DNA from: Flavobacterium chungbukense | Lineage (GTDB): Bacteria; Bacteroidota; Bacteroidia; Flavobacteriales; Flavobacteriaceae | Direction of reading: 5' to 3' | DNA length: 64,000 bases | NCBI RefSeq assembly: GCF_020805785.1 | Contig: NZ_JAJGZV010000005.1 | Span: 124,001-188,000, forward strand | Shown: piece after piece, positions 26,525-35,735 of the stretch | How positions within the stretch are numbered: the stretch's first letter is position 1 | Layout of the letters: each line of letters begins with the position of its first letter | Position numbers and translations under genes: made by a program | Notes under the pieces: model-generated | What the model was told of the DNA's origin: nothing | The model's input: the letters and a program-made list of their open reading frames with translations, nothing else | The model's database searches: none

Positions 26525-27997
26525 ATGAAATTGACTTTAAACAATACCATAAAAGCATTTTTCTTTATGGCAGCCGTAATGGCTCAGGTAAAATGTTCTT
26601 CATCAAATGATGCTGTAGAAAATCCACCAGTCGTAAACCCGCCAGTTGTAAATCCGCCTTCAACAACCAATGATGTTGATTTCTGGCTTACAAAAGGCGA
26701 TCAAAGCGTTTTATTGACAAAACAAATCGGAGTTTTAGGATTTGGAACTACTGTAAATTCGAACACAAACATAGAAGTGAATGCTTCTCAAAAATACCAG
26801 ACCATAGACGGTTTTGGATATACTTTAACGGGAGGAAGTGTAGAAGTAATCAATCAATTAAATGCTACAAGAAGAACGGCTCTTTTGCAGGAACTTTTTG
26901 GTACTGGAGAAAATTCAATCGGAGTAAGTTATTTAAGAATTAGTGTTGGAGCTTCAGATCTTGATGCAGCGCCTTTTACTTATAATGATCTTGCAACAGG
27001 AGAAACAGATTTGAACCTAGCTAAATTTAGTTTAGAAAAAAATAAAGATCTAATTGCGATGTTAAAAGAAATCATAGCAATTAATCCTAAAATTTTAATC
27101 TTAGCAACTCCTTGGACAGCGCCAGTTTGGATGAAAGATGTAGCTAGTTTTAAAGGAGGAAAATTGAAAGCGGAATATTATAATGTGTACGCTAAATATC
27201 TTGTAAAATACATTCAGGAAATGAAAGCTGCCGGAATTACAATTGATGCTCTAACTCCTCAAAACGAACCTTTGCATGATGGAAATAATCCAAGTATGTA
27301 TATGTCTGCGGCAGATCAGGCAAGTTTTATTAAAAACAGTCTTGGGCCAGCATTTAAAGCTGCAAATCTAAGTGTGAAAATCATTGCTTACGATCACAAT
27401 TGCGATAATCCAAATTATCCTAAAGCAGTTTTGGCAGATGTTGATGCATATCCTTTTGTTGACGGATCGGCTTTCCATTTATATGCAGGAGATATTAGCG
27501 CATTGACAAATGTTTACAATGCATATCCTTCTAAAAATGTATATTTTACAGAACAGTGGACTTCGTCTGAAGGTCAATTTGCTGGTGATTTAAAATGGCA
27601 TGTTAGAAATGTAATTATCGGTTCTACTAGAAATTACAGTAAAAATGCTTTAGAATGGAACGTAGCAAATAATGCTAATTTTGGACCTCATACGGATGGT
27701 GGCTGTACAATGTGTAAAGGCGCAATCACAATAACATCAACAGATAGTTATATGCGTAATGTAGCGTATTACATTATTGCTCATGCATCAAAATTTGTTC
27801 CGATGGGATCGGTTAGAATTCAAAGTAATTCTGGAGGAGATTTACAAAATGTAGCTTTTATTACACCTTCAGGTTCTAAAGTTTTAATTGTTGAAAATGA
27901 CGGAACTTCAACGCAAAGTTTCAATATTAAATACGATGGAAAATGGGTTGCGACTTCTTTAGCAGCAGGTTCAGTAGGAACTTATACTTGGAAATAA
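26525..27997 (+). CDS. GH30 lipoprotein, probable beta-1,6-glucanase (GH30_3-like), copy C
   Basis: The 490-residue lipoprotein (lipobox QVKC, Cys24) carries a Pro-rich linker (NPPVVNPPVVNPP) that would hold the enzyme off the membrane. The GH30 core has TIDGFGYTLTGGSVEVI, the acid/base Glu248 in TPQNEPLHDGNNPS and the nucleophile Glu343 in YFTEQW. These motifs resemble the GH30_3 endo-beta-1,6-glucanases of Bacteroides beta-1,6-glucan loci. It is predicted to cut the polymer at the cell surface. A 13-bp perfect hairpin follows the stop. Confidence 0.88.
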   Translation: MKLTLNNTIKAFFFMAAVMAQVKCSSSNDAVENPPVVNPPVVNPPSTTNDVDFWLTKGDQSVLLTKQIGVLGFGTTVNSNTNIEVNASQKYQTIDGFGYTLTGGSVEVINQLNATRRTALLQELFGTGENSIGVSYLRISVGASDLDAAPFTYNDLATGETDLNLAKFSLEKNKDLIAMLKEIIAINPKILILATPWTAPVWMKDVASFKGGKLKAEYYNVYAKYLVKYIQEMKAAGITIDALTPQNEPLHDGNNPSMYMSAADQASFIKNSLGPAFKAANLSVKIIAYDHNCDNPNYPKAVLADVDAYPFVDGSAFHLYAGDISALTNVYNAYPSKNVYFTEQWTSSEGQFAGDLKWHVRNVIIGSTRNYSKNALEWNVANNANFGPHTDGGCTMCKGAITITSTDSYMRNVAYYIIAHASKFVPMGSVRIQSNSGGDLQNVAFITPSGSKVLIVENDGTSTQSFNIKYDGKWVATSLAAGSVGTYTWK

Positions 27998-28020
27998 ATT
28001 TCATAAGGAAGAACTAATAT

Positions 28021-28055
28021 AATTAAAGCCGTAATTAAACAATACGGCTTTAATT
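28021..28055 (+). terminator. Hairpin after GH30 copy C
   Basis: The perfect 13-bp arms AATTAAAGCCGTA and TACGGCTTTAATT flank a 9-nt loop, 23 bp after the stop codon. The T-tract is short. It probably ends the GH30 A-B-C transcript. Confidence 0.6.
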
Positions 28056-28156
28056 TGGAACTATTTTGATTTTGTTCTCAACAAAAACGAAAAATAAAAT
28101 AAAATTATCTATATTGATAATCAGTTTACTAACTCAACCACTTAAACTAATAAACG

Positions 28157-29233
28157 ATGAAAATGATTAATCTTGTAAATAGAGCGGGTGTCTTTACGCT
28201 TATCCTATTATTTGTTTTTCAATCTTGTAGCAGCAGCAATGATACCGGTGATGATACTCCCGTAAATCCTGCGCCAACAAATCTAACTATTCAAGTTGAT
28301 GTTATTGGAAAAACGGCAGAAAACCCAAACGGAGATGGAAGCGGAAAAATAAAACTTACGCTAAATGCCACAAATGCACTATCGTATAAAGTGCTAATTA
28401 ATAACGAACTTAAAGAAATTACAACTGGAGAATTAACATATGAGTTTACAGCTTCTGGAACTAATAATTATCCAATTTCTGTTTCGGCATATAACGGAAC
28501 GAAATTTATAAACACTTCAACTACTGTAAATGTTTTTGTAGCAAGAAAAATTATCTGGGCTGATGAATTTAATGTTGACGGAGCTCCAGATACTTCTAAA
28601 TGGGGTTACAACACAGGAACTGGTGATGGCTGGGGGAATAATGAATTACAATATTATACTACTCGTTCTGAAAATGTAAAAATCGAAGGAGGCCTTTTAA
28701 AAATTACAGCCATCAGAGAAGATTATATGGGAAGTAAATATACTTCAACTAGAATGCTGACAAAAGGTAAATTTTCATTTAAATATGGAAGAGCCGAAGT
28801 TCGCGCAAAACTGCCAGCTGGAGGCGGAACATGGCCAGCATTCTGGCTTTTAGGCGATAATATTGATACAGTTCCATGGCCAGGCTGTGGAGAAATAGAT
28901 ATTTTAGAATCTGTTGGAAATAATCCAAATGTGATTCATTCTTCATTGCATTCACCTGGACGTTCTGGAAATACGCCAGATACAAAAACGACGACAGCTC
29001 CAAATTCGACTACAGAATTTCATATTTACGCAGCTGAATGGAGTGCAGAAAGTATCAAATTCTTTGTAGATGACAATTTGTTTTACACTTATAAAAATTC
29101 AAGTACAACTCCTTTTAATGCCAATTTCTTTGTTATCATAAATTTTGCAATGGGAGGAAATTTTGGAGGAGCAGTCGATCCAAACTTCAAAAGTGCGACT
29201 TACGAAGTTGATTATGTAAGAGTCTATAATTAA
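28157..29233 (+). CDS. GH16 family beta-1,3(4)-glucanase (laminarinase-like) lipoprotein
   Basis: The 358-residue lipoprotein (lipobox FQSC, Cys24) has a PKD/Ig-like segment (about 42-125) and then a GH16 jelly roll from IIWADEF. The catalytic motif GEIDILES gives nucleophile Glu246, Asp248 and acid/base Glu251. GTWPAFWLLG and the C-terminal FVIINFAMGGNFGG...YEVDYVRVY are typical of bacterial laminarinases. It should cut internal beta-1,3 bonds at the surface, complementing the GH30 enzymes on beta-1,6 branches or backbones. Confidence 0.92.
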   Translation: MKMINLVNRAGVFTLILLFVFQSCSSSNDTGDDTPVNPAPTNLTIQVDVIGKTAENPNGDGSGKIKLTLNATNALSYKVLINNELKEITTGELTYEFTASGTNNYPISVSAYNGTKFINTSTTVNVFVARKIIWADEFNVDGAPDTSKWGYNTGTGDGWGNNELQYYTTRSENVKIEGGLLKITAIREDYMGSKYTSTRMLTKGKFSFKYGRAEVRAKLPAGGGTWPAFWLLGDNIDTVPWPGCGEIDILESVGNNPNVIHSSLHSPGRSGNTPDTKTTTAPNSTTEFHIYAAEWSAESIKFFVDDNLFYTYKNSSTTPFNANFFVIINFAMGGNFGGAVDPNFKSATYEVDYVRVYN

Positions 29234-29260
29234 CAACCTGTTTGTTGTGATTAAAAAATA

Positions 29261-29397
29261 AACACATAGAAACATAGTTATTTCTTTATCTGAAATAGAA
29301 AACAAAAAGAAACTAGTTTCTAACACATAGTTTGCTATGTTTATTAATGCAAATGAAATGCCTTTCTGAAGTTGCAAAGACTATGTTTCTATGTGTT
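29261..29397. repeat. 137-bp inverted-repeat element (17-bp perfect ends)
   Basis: The ends AACACATAGAAACATAG and CTATGTTTCTATGTGTT are perfect complements. ACACATAG is repeated inside near 29325. The element lies in the gap between GH16 and the EEP gene, contains no supported gene and resembles a MITE. Confidence 0.7.
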
Positions 29398-29497
29398 AAA
29401 AATAATCACATCAATTGATTAATTAACATAAGTTTTAAGTTAAAATTTTTCTGTAAAGTCTAGGAAAAACTAGCTTTACAGATTAAAATTTTTTAAC

Positions 29498-30337
29498 ATG
29501 AAAAAGATAAACAAACTTGTTTTAGCATTCCTATTTCTTTTAGCCGGAAATTTATTTTATGGTCAAAACCTAAAAATTATGACCTATAATATTCGTCTAG
29601 ATGTAGCATCTGATGGAGAAAATGCATGGCCAAAACGAAAAGATTATTTTAATGCGCAAATAGGTTTTTACAGTCCAGATATTTTCGGAGTTCAAGAAGC
29701 AACACCAAATCAAGTAACAGATATTGCATCGGCTCAGCCAAAGTATAATAGATTCGGAATCGGAAGAGAAGAAAACGGATTGGGAGAAGCTTGCACGATT
29801 TATTACAAAAAAGATCGTTTTAAAGTAGAACAATCCAATACTTTTTGGTTGTCAGAAACGCCAAATGTAGTTTCAAGAGGTTGGGATGCCGCCTGCAACA
29901 GAGTTTGTACTTACGGACTTTTTAAAGATTTAAAAACAAAAAAAACGTTTTGGGTTTTTAATCTTCATTTAGATCATATGGGAGAAGTAGCTCGAGTAAA
30001 AGGTGTTCAGCTCGCTCTTTCAAAAATAAAAGAACTGAATTCTAAAAATTATCCTGCTTTTTTAATGGGAGATTTTAACTCAGAACCAGACACAAAACAG
30101 ATTGCCGAAATCAAAAAAGTAATGGATGATACTAAAGAGGTTTCTAAAGAAAAACCTTTTGGACCATCAGGAACTTTTAATGATTTCAAACATAATGAAC
30201 CCGTAACATTATTATTAGATTACATTTTTGTATCCAAAAATAGCGGACTCACAATTCAAAAACACGCAGTGCTAAGTGATTCTAAAGATTTAAAATATCC
30301 TTCGGATCATTTGCCTGTTTTAATAGAAATAGATTAA
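29498..30337 (+). CDS. Secreted endonuclease/exonuclease/phosphatase-fold hydrolase
   Basis: The 279-residue protein has a signal peptide (GNLFYGQ) and the EEP motifs in order: MTYNIRLD, FGVQEA, LHLDHMG, GDFNSEPD and SDHLPV. These residues bind the metal and form the active site of the DNase I/sphingomyelinase-like superfamily. Secreted EEP proteins are common in Bacteroidota polysaccharide loci, where their substrate is usually unknown. A sugar-phosphate or phosphodiester role is possible. Its stop codon touches the start of the next GH30 gene (0 bp gap), implying translational coupling. Confidence 0.85.
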   Translation: MKKINKLVLAFLFLLAGNLFYGQNLKIMTYNIRLDVASDGENAWPKRKDYFNAQIGFYSPDIFGVQEATPNQVTDIASAQPKYNRFGIGREENGLGEACTIYYKKDRFKVEQSNTFWLSETPNVVSRGWDAACNRVCTYGLFKDLKTKKTFWVFNLHLDHMGEVARVKGVQLALSKIKELNSKNYPAFLMGDFNSEPDTKQIAEIKKVMDDTKEVSKEKPFGPSGTFNDFKHNEPVTLLLDYIFVSKNSGLTIQKHAVLSDSKDLKYPSDHLPVLIEID

Positions 30338-31762
30338 ATGAAAAACTTCAACAAAAAACTTCAAATCCTAGTTTTACTGCCTCTTATCGCAATGCAATTA
30401 AACTGCGGATCTTCAAAAAACGCAGTTGCTAATTTAGGAAAAGTTGAATCTTGGATTACTACAACAGACGAAACTTCAAAACTTAAAAAACAACCTGATT
30501 TGACTTTTAGTTCAGAAACAAATTCAAATCAGACTATTGAGGTAAATCCGTTAGAGAAATTTCAAACCATAGAAGGTTTCGGATTTTCGTTAACTGGAGG
30601 AAGCGCTCAAGCAATTATAAAACTGGACAAATCAAAAAGAGAAGCATTGCTTCAGGAATTATTTTCAAGAAAAAATGATGCAATTGGTTTAAGTTATATA
30701 AGAATAAGTATCGGAGCATCTGATTTGAATGAAAAAGTTTTTTCGTATGATGATTTACCAGAAGGACAAACAGATATGAATTTGGAACACTTTAATCTTG
30801 GTCCAGATTTAAATGATGTGATTCCGGTTTTAAAAGAAATTTTAGCTATAAATCCTAAGATTAAAATAATGGGTTCTCCGTGGTCACCACCAGTTTGGAT
30901 GAAAGACAACGGAAGTTCAAAAGGCGGAAGCTTACAGCCAAAATATTATAAAGTGTATGCGCAATATTTTGTAAAATACATTCAAGAAATGAAATCTCAC
31001 GGAATTGCAATCGATGCGATTACTCCACAAAATGAACCTTTACATCCAGGAAACAACCCAAGTTTATTAATGTTGGCAGAACAGCAGGCAGATTTTATCG
31101 GAAATCATTTAGGTCCCGCTTTCGCGAAAGCAAAAATCAAAACCAAAATCATTGTTTACGATCATAACTGTAATAAGCCAGAATATCCTTTGACGATTTT
31201 AAAAGATCCAATAGCAAATCCTTATGTTGCGGGCTCGGCTTTTCACTTGTACGAAGGAGATATTAGTGCTTTAACTACAGTTCATAATGCTTTTCCGAAT
31301 AAAGATTTGTATTTTACCGAACAATATACAGGAACAGGAACTAATTTTGAAACCGATCTGAAATGGAGTGTAAAAAATGTAGTAATTGGTTCGATGAGAA
31401 ATTGGAGTAAAAATGCACTTTCGTGGGGATTAGCTAATGATGAAAATTACAAACCTTTCACGCCAGGTGGATGTTCAACTTGTAAAGGTGCTTTGATGAT
31501 TGATCAAAATCAGAACATTAAAAGAGAAGTAGGGTATTATATTGTCGGGCACGCTTCTAAATTTGTTCCAGAAGGTTCTGTAAGAATTGGAAGTAATATT
31601 GCAGGAGATTTATACAATGTGGCTTTTAAAACTCCATCAGGACAAACCGTTTTAATTGTGGAAAATGATGGAGCTTCTTCAGCAACATTTAATATTAAAT
31701 ACAATCAAAAACAAACCACAACCTCACTAAACGCAGGTGCAGTAGCTACTTACGTTTGGTAA
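30338..31762 (+). CDS. GH30 lipoprotein, probable beta-1,6-glucanase (GH30_3-like), copy D
   Basis: The 474-residue lipoprotein (lipobox QLNC, Cys23) is paralogous to copy C. It has TIEGFGFSLTGGSAQAI, the acid/base Glu233 in TPQNEPLHPGNNPS and the nucleophile Glu328 in YFTEQY. A Cys-rich loop GGCSTCKGA is shared with copy C (GGCTMCKGA) and may form a disulfide or metal site. Copy D lacks the Pro-rich tether of copy C, so the two may sit differently on the membrane. It is probably co-transcribed with the EEP and GH3 genes. Confidence 0.88.
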   Translation: MKNFNKKLQILVLLPLIAMQLNCGSSKNAVANLGKVESWITTTDETSKLKKQPDLTFSSETNSNQTIEVNPLEKFQTIEGFGFSLTGGSAQAIIKLDKSKREALLQELFSRKNDAIGLSYIRISIGASDLNEKVFSYDDLPEGQTDMNLEHFNLGPDLNDVIPVLKEILAINPKIKIMGSPWSPPVWMKDNGSSKGGSLQPKYYKVYAQYFVKYIQEMKSHGIAIDAITPQNEPLHPGNNPSLLMLAEQQADFIGNHLGPAFAKAKIKTKIIVYDHNCNKPEYPLTILKDPIANPYVAGSAFHLYEGDISALTTVHNAFPNKDLYFTEQYTGTGTNFETDLKWSVKNVVIGSMRNWSKNALSWGLANDENYKPFTPGGCSTCKGALMIDQNQNIKREVGYYIVGHASKFVPEGSVRIGSNIAGDLYNVAFKTPSGQTVLIVENDGASSATFNIKYNQKQTTTSLNAGAVATYVW

Positions 31763-31774
31763 AAAATTAAACTT

Positions 31775-34006
31775 ATGAAGAAAGTAACCACGATTACGCT
31801 GTTTATGCTTTCGCTTTTTGCGTCGGCACAACAGCAATCAATAGATCAGAAAGTAAATGATCTATTGAAGAAAATGACAATTGAAGAAAAAATAGGTCAG
31901 TTAAATCAGTACACTGGCGATAATCAGGCAACGGGGCCAATTACAATTAATCCGAACAAACAAAACGAGATTAAACAAGGTTTAATTGGTTCGATGCTAA
32001 ATGTTATCGGAACAAAATATACTAGAGGATATCAAGAATTGGCCATGCAGTCAAGACTTAAAATTCCGTTGTTGTTTGGACAAGATGTAATTCACGGTTA
32101 CAAAACAACTTTCCCTCTTCCGTTAGCAGAAGCGGCAAGCTGGGATTTAGAAGCAATTGAGTTAGCGGCAAGAGTTGCAGCTACTGAAGCTTCGGCAAGT
32201 GGTATTCACTGGACGTTTGCGCCAATGGTAGATATCGGTCGTGATCCTCGTTGGGGACGTGTAATGGAAGGAGCTGGTGAAGATACTTACTTGGGTTCTA
32301 AAATTGCTTATGCAAGAGTAAAAGGATTTCAGGGAAATAAATTAGGCGATTTAAACTCTGTTATGGCCTGCGTAAAACACTTCGCTGCTTATGGAGCTGG
32401 TGTTGGAGGTAGAGATTACAACTCTGTAGATATGAGCGAAAGAATGCTTCTAGAAACATATTTACCGCCATTTAAAGCGGCAGTAGACGCTGGTGCTGCA
32501 ACATTTATGAATTCTTTTAATGATATCAACGGAATTCCTGCAACTGGGAATGCGCATTTGCAAAGAGATATTTTAAAAGGAAAATGGAACTTTCAAGGTT
32601 TTGTAGTTTCAGATTGGGGATCAATAGGAGAAATGGTAGCACATGGATATTCTAAAGATCTTAAAGAAGCTGCTTATGCCGCTATTACGGCAGGAAGTGA
32701 TATGGATATGGAAAGTAATGCGTACCGTAAACATTTAGCAGAGTTAGTTAAAGAAGGAAGAGTTTCTATTGATTTGGTTGATGACGCTGTAAGACGTATT
32801 CTTCGCAAGAAATTCGAATTAGGTTTATTTGACGATCCTTATAGATATTCGGATGAAAAACGTGCAGAAAAAGCATTAAATAATCCAGAGCACAGAAAAG
32901 CTGCACTTGAAGTGGCGCAAAAAAGTATCGTTTTATTAAAGAATGAAAACCAGACTTTACCGATTTCTAAAAGCACAAAAACAATTGCTTTTATTGGTCC
33001 AATGGTAAAAGAATACAAAGAAAACATGGGATTCTGGTCTGTTGAACTTCCAGAAGTGGATTACAATAAATGGATCGTTTCGCAATGGGACGGTGTGCAA
33101 AATAAGGTGGGTAAAAACACTAAATTATTGTTCGCAAAAGGATGTGAAATAGAAGGCACAAACAAAGATGGTTTCGCAGAAGCAGTTGCAACAGCAAAAC
33201 AAGCAGACGTTGTTATTTTGAGTATTGGTGAAAGACGCGATATGAGTGGCGAGGCAAAAAGCCGTAGCGACCTTCATTTGCCTGGTGTTCAGGAAGATTT
33301 AGTAAAAGCGATTCAAGCTACAGGAAAACCAGTTGTGGTTTTAGTTAACGCAGGAAGACCTCTTGTTTTCAATTGGACAGCAGATAATGTTCCAGCAATT
33401 CTTTATACTTGGTGGTTAGGAACTGAAGCAGGAAATGCAATTGCTAATGTTTTATTTGGAGATTACAATCCGTCTGGAAAACTGCCAATGACTTTCCCAA
33501 GAGAAGTAGGGCAGGTGCCTATTTATTACAATCATTTTAGCACAGGAAGACCAGCAAAAGATGAAAATTCAACCAACTATGTTTCAGCTTATATTGACTT
33601 AAAAAACTCTCCGAAATATCCTTTTGGATACGGGTTAAGCTACACCACTTTTGATTATTCTGGATTGAAATTATCTTCAACAAAAATAAAAAGCAATGAA
33701 ACCATTAAAGTTTCTTTTCAATTGAAAAACAGCGGAAAAGTTGCAGGCGATGAAGTAGTTCAGTTGTATCTGAAAGATAAATTCGGATCTGTTGTAAGAC
33801 CAGTTTTAGAATTGAAAGATTTCCAAAAAGTCAAATTAAATGCAGGAGAATCTAAAACAATAGAATTTACAATCGACAAAGAAAAACTTTCTTTCTACAA
33901 TAACAAATTAGAATGGGGAACTGAGCCAGGAGATTTTGAAGTTATGATTGGAACTTCTTCCGCAGATATTAAACTAAGATCAGATTTTGAATTAGTAGCA
34001 AATTAA
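31775..34006 (+). CDS. bglX: GH3 periplasmic beta-glucosidase (BglX-like)
   Basis: The 743-residue enzyme has a signal peptide ending ASAQQ, the GH3 N-terminal barrel (KHFAAYGAG at about 201) and the nucleophile Asp280 in VVSDWGS. A C-terminal alpha/beta domain and a fibronectin-III-like domain (about 640-743, FGYGLSYTTFDYS then TIEFTIDKEKL) follow. It should cleave terminal beta-glucose from oligosaccharides imported by the SusCD systems. It follows GH30 copy D by 12 bp and is the last gene of the glycan locus on this strand. Confidence 0.93.
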   Translation: MKKVTTITLFMLSLFASAQQQSIDQKVNDLLKKMTIEEKIGQLNQYTGDNQATGPITINPNKQNEIKQGLIGSMLNVIGTKYTRGYQELAMQSRLKIPLLFGQDVIHGYKTTFPLPLAEAASWDLEAIELAARVAATEASASGIHWTFAPMVDIGRDPRWGRVMEGAGEDTYLGSKIAYARVKGFQGNKLGDLNSVMACVKHFAAYGAGVGGRDYNSVDMSERMLLETYLPPFKAAVDAGAATFMNSFNDINGIPATGNAHLQRDILKGKWNFQGFVVSDWGSIGEMVAHGYSKDLKEAAYAAITAGSDMDMESNAYRKHLAELVKEGRVSIDLVDDAVRRILRKKFELGLFDDPYRYSDEKRAEKALNNPEHRKAALEVAQKSIVLLKNENQTLPISKSTKTIAFIGPMVKEYKENMGFWSVELPEVDYNKWIVSQWDGVQNKVGKNTKLLFAKGCEIEGTNKDGFAEAVATAKQADVVILSIGERRDMSGEAKSRSDLHLPGVQEDLVKAIQATGKPVVVLVNAGRPLVFNWTADNVPAILYTWWLGTEAGNAIANVLFGDYNPSGKLPMTFPREVGQVPIYYNHFSTGRPAKDENSTNYVSAYIDLKNSPKYPFGYGLSYTTFDYSGLKLSSTKIKSNETIKVSFQLKNSGKVAGDEVVQLYLKDKFGSVVRPVLELKDFQKVKLNAGESKTIEFTIDKEKLSFYNNKLEWGTEPGDFEVMIGTSSADIKLRSDFELVAN

Positions 34007-34036
34007 AAAAAAGGGACTTTTAAAGTCCCTTTTTTT
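34004..34036 (+). terminator. Strong terminator after the GH3 gene
   Basis: The stem AAAAGGGACTTTA / TAAAGTCCCTTTT, with a T-run, overlaps the GH3 stop codon. It marks the 3' end of the glycan operon. Confidence 0.85.
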
Positions 34037-34051
34037 ATACCGTTATTTAGA

Positions 34052-34079
34052 CAAAAAAAAGCCTCATTAAAAATGAGGC
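34052..34079 (-). terminator. Terminator for the small minus-strand gene
   Basis: GCCTCATT / AATGAGGC with a 3-nt loop is followed, read on the minus strand, by a run of eight Ts. It lies 30 bp beyond the stop codon of the small gene. Confidence 0.8.
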
Positions 34080-34109
34080 AGCATTATAAATTATTAACAG
34101 GGTAACAGG

Positions 34110-34367
34110 TTATTTTAAAACAGTATTTACAAAATCCATAGCACCAATTCCTTTATAAGAGGCATACAGGGCTTTATCAAAAGCTTCTTGTTTTGCCTTT
34201 TTATTTTTGGCGTCAGTTTCAACAAACATTTCGTTGAAAATTCTCTCTTGTTCGGCGCTATATTTTAAAGAAGCTTCCAAAAGATACGTTTTAGATACAA
34301 ATCCGAAAGAAGTCCAGATTCTAGTTCTAATTTTTTTGTTGATGTTTTTTAATGAATTGGTAATCAT
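34110..34367 (-). CDS. Small conserved-type hypothetical protein
   Basis: The start is set at the ATG giving MITNSLKNINKKIRTRIWTS (85 residues). A GTG ten codons upstream is less likely. The protein is basic in its first half and helical, with no signal peptide, membrane segment or recognised motif. It has its own terminator and runs opposite to the glycan operon. I do not recognise the family. The terminator and spacing support a real gene. Confidence 0.55.
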   Translation of the reverse strand: MITNSLKNINKKIRTRIWTSFGFVSKTYLLEASLKYSAEQERIFNEMFVETDAKNKKAKQEAFDKALYASYKGIGAMDFVNTVLK

Positions 34368-34630
34368 AACTACTACATTTTTACTTTCTACACTCACTTT
34401 GAAGAAAAATGGGGACAGCTTGTATTATTTTTCTTTATTTTTAATTAAAATCTAACAATTAAAATCATTAATGTGTTATTATGACGCAATGTAATTATTT
34501 TTTTTAAATTTGACTTTAAATTTTAGTTAAATTGTGATTTGCACACTTCTATATTTTTTTGAAAAATAGCACGAATTTGTAAAAATGAAGTAAATTGCTC
34601 AGTTATTAAGAAAGATTTATACTCAATTGA

Positions 34631-35386
34631 ATGTTAAAAGACATTATAGATAACAATGAAAATTACCAGCCTGGACTTTCAATAGATTGTGTGATTTTTG
34701 GTTTTCATGACAATCAGCTTAAAGTTTTATTGATAAAAGTAGAAAGAGCAAATAAATGGTCTTTACCCGGCGGATTTATTCCGGTTGATCAAGATATAGA
34801 TACGGCCGCCATTACGGTATTAAATAGTAGAACTGGAGTTGAAGGTATATTCTTAAGGCAATTTGCGACCTTTGGGAAAGTAAATCGTAACCATCAGCAT
34901 TTTGATAAAAAAACGTTGGAATATCTTCAAATTGAAGAAGAAAAAGGAAAATGGTTAATGCGTCGTTTTGTGACAATTGGCTATTATGCATTGGTTGATT
35001 TTTCTAAAATTTTGCCAAATCCAACAGGGAGAATGGAAATTGTAGAATGGATTGATCATAAAGAGGTTCCAGAACTTATTTTAGATCATCGTGAAATTTT
35101 AGACAAAGCTCTAGACACTTTGAGAATAGAATTGAATTTAATGCCAATTGGATATAATTTGCTTCCAGAAAAATTTACAATTCCAGAACTGCAAAAATTA
35201 TATGAAACCATTTTGGACAAAAAACTCGACAGAAGAAACTTTCTCAGAAAAATAACAAATATTGGAATTCTTACTAAGCTTGACGAAAAGAAAAGCAACG
35301 TTGCGCACAAAGCTCCAAATCTGTATTCTTTTGATAAAGAAAAATACGACGAGGTTCTGAAGAATGGATTAAATCAAGGTTGGTAA
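34631..35386 (+). CDS. NrtR-like transcription regulator (degenerate Nudix domain plus winged HTH)
   Basis: The 251-residue protein has an N-terminal Nudix fold (about 20-150: VIFGFHDNQLKVLLIKV, WSLPGGFI). The Nudix box lacks the Glu-rich REUxEExGU signature: after GGFIPVDQDIDTAAITVLNSR the segment reads TGVEG. It is therefore probably a ligand-binding, non-hydrolytic domain. The C-terminal half (FTIPELQKLYETILDKKLDRRNFLRKI) matches the NrtR-type DNA-binding region. In Bacteroidota such proteins regulate sugar catabolism. The position next to the glycan locus makes a sugar-metabolite regulator plausible. NAD metabolism is the alternative. Confidence 0.82.
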   Translation: MLKDIIDNNENYQPGLSIDCVIFGFHDNQLKVLLIKVERANKWSLPGGFIPVDQDIDTAAITVLNSRTGVEGIFLRQFATFGKVNRNHQHFDKKTLEYLQIEEEKGKWLMRRFVTIGYYALVDFSKILPNPTGRMEIVEWIDHKEVPELILDHREILDKALDTLRIELNLMPIGYNLLPEKFTIPELQKLYETILDKKLDRRNFLRKITNIGILTKLDEKKSNVAHKAPNLYSFDKEKYDEVLKNGLNQGW

Positions 35387-35413
35387 TTAAAGTTTAACTT
35401 TAAAATTGAGATT

Positions 35414-35707
35414 ATGGTTGCTATTGAAGATTTTAGAAAAATTGCTTTATCGTTTCCAAATGCAACCGAAGAACCTCATTTTGAGAAAACCTCTTTTCGA
35501 ATCAAAAAGAAGATTTTTGCCACTTTTGATGAAAAAAATAATCAAGCCGTTTTAAAATTAAACGAAATAGATCAATCCGTTTTTTGCTCGTCAAGCGACA
35601 AGATTTTCTATCCAATTCCGAACAAATGGGGCAAACAAGGATGGACAATTGTCGAACTGTCTAGAGCAAGACCCGAAATGTTTGAAGACGCCTTAATTCG
35701 TTCTTAA
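35414..35707 (+). CDS. MmcQ/YjbR family DNA-binding-like protein
   Basis: The 97-residue protein starts MVAIEDFRKIALSFPNATEEPHFEKTSFRIKKKIFATF, the typical YjbR/MmcQ opening with a CyaY-like fold. It ends with GWTIVELSRARPEMFEDALIRS. The family is small and widespread, and its function is poorly defined. It lies 27 bp after the Nudix regulator on the same strand and may share its transcript. It converges on alkB. Confidence 0.85.
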   Translation: MVAIEDFRKIALSFPNATEEPHFEKTSFRIKKKIFATFDEKNNQAVLKLNEIDQSVFCSSSDKIFYPIPNKWGKQGWTIVELSRARPEMFEDALIRS

Positions 35708-35735
35708 AATGTTGCCTCAAAAAAGAAGTAAATTT

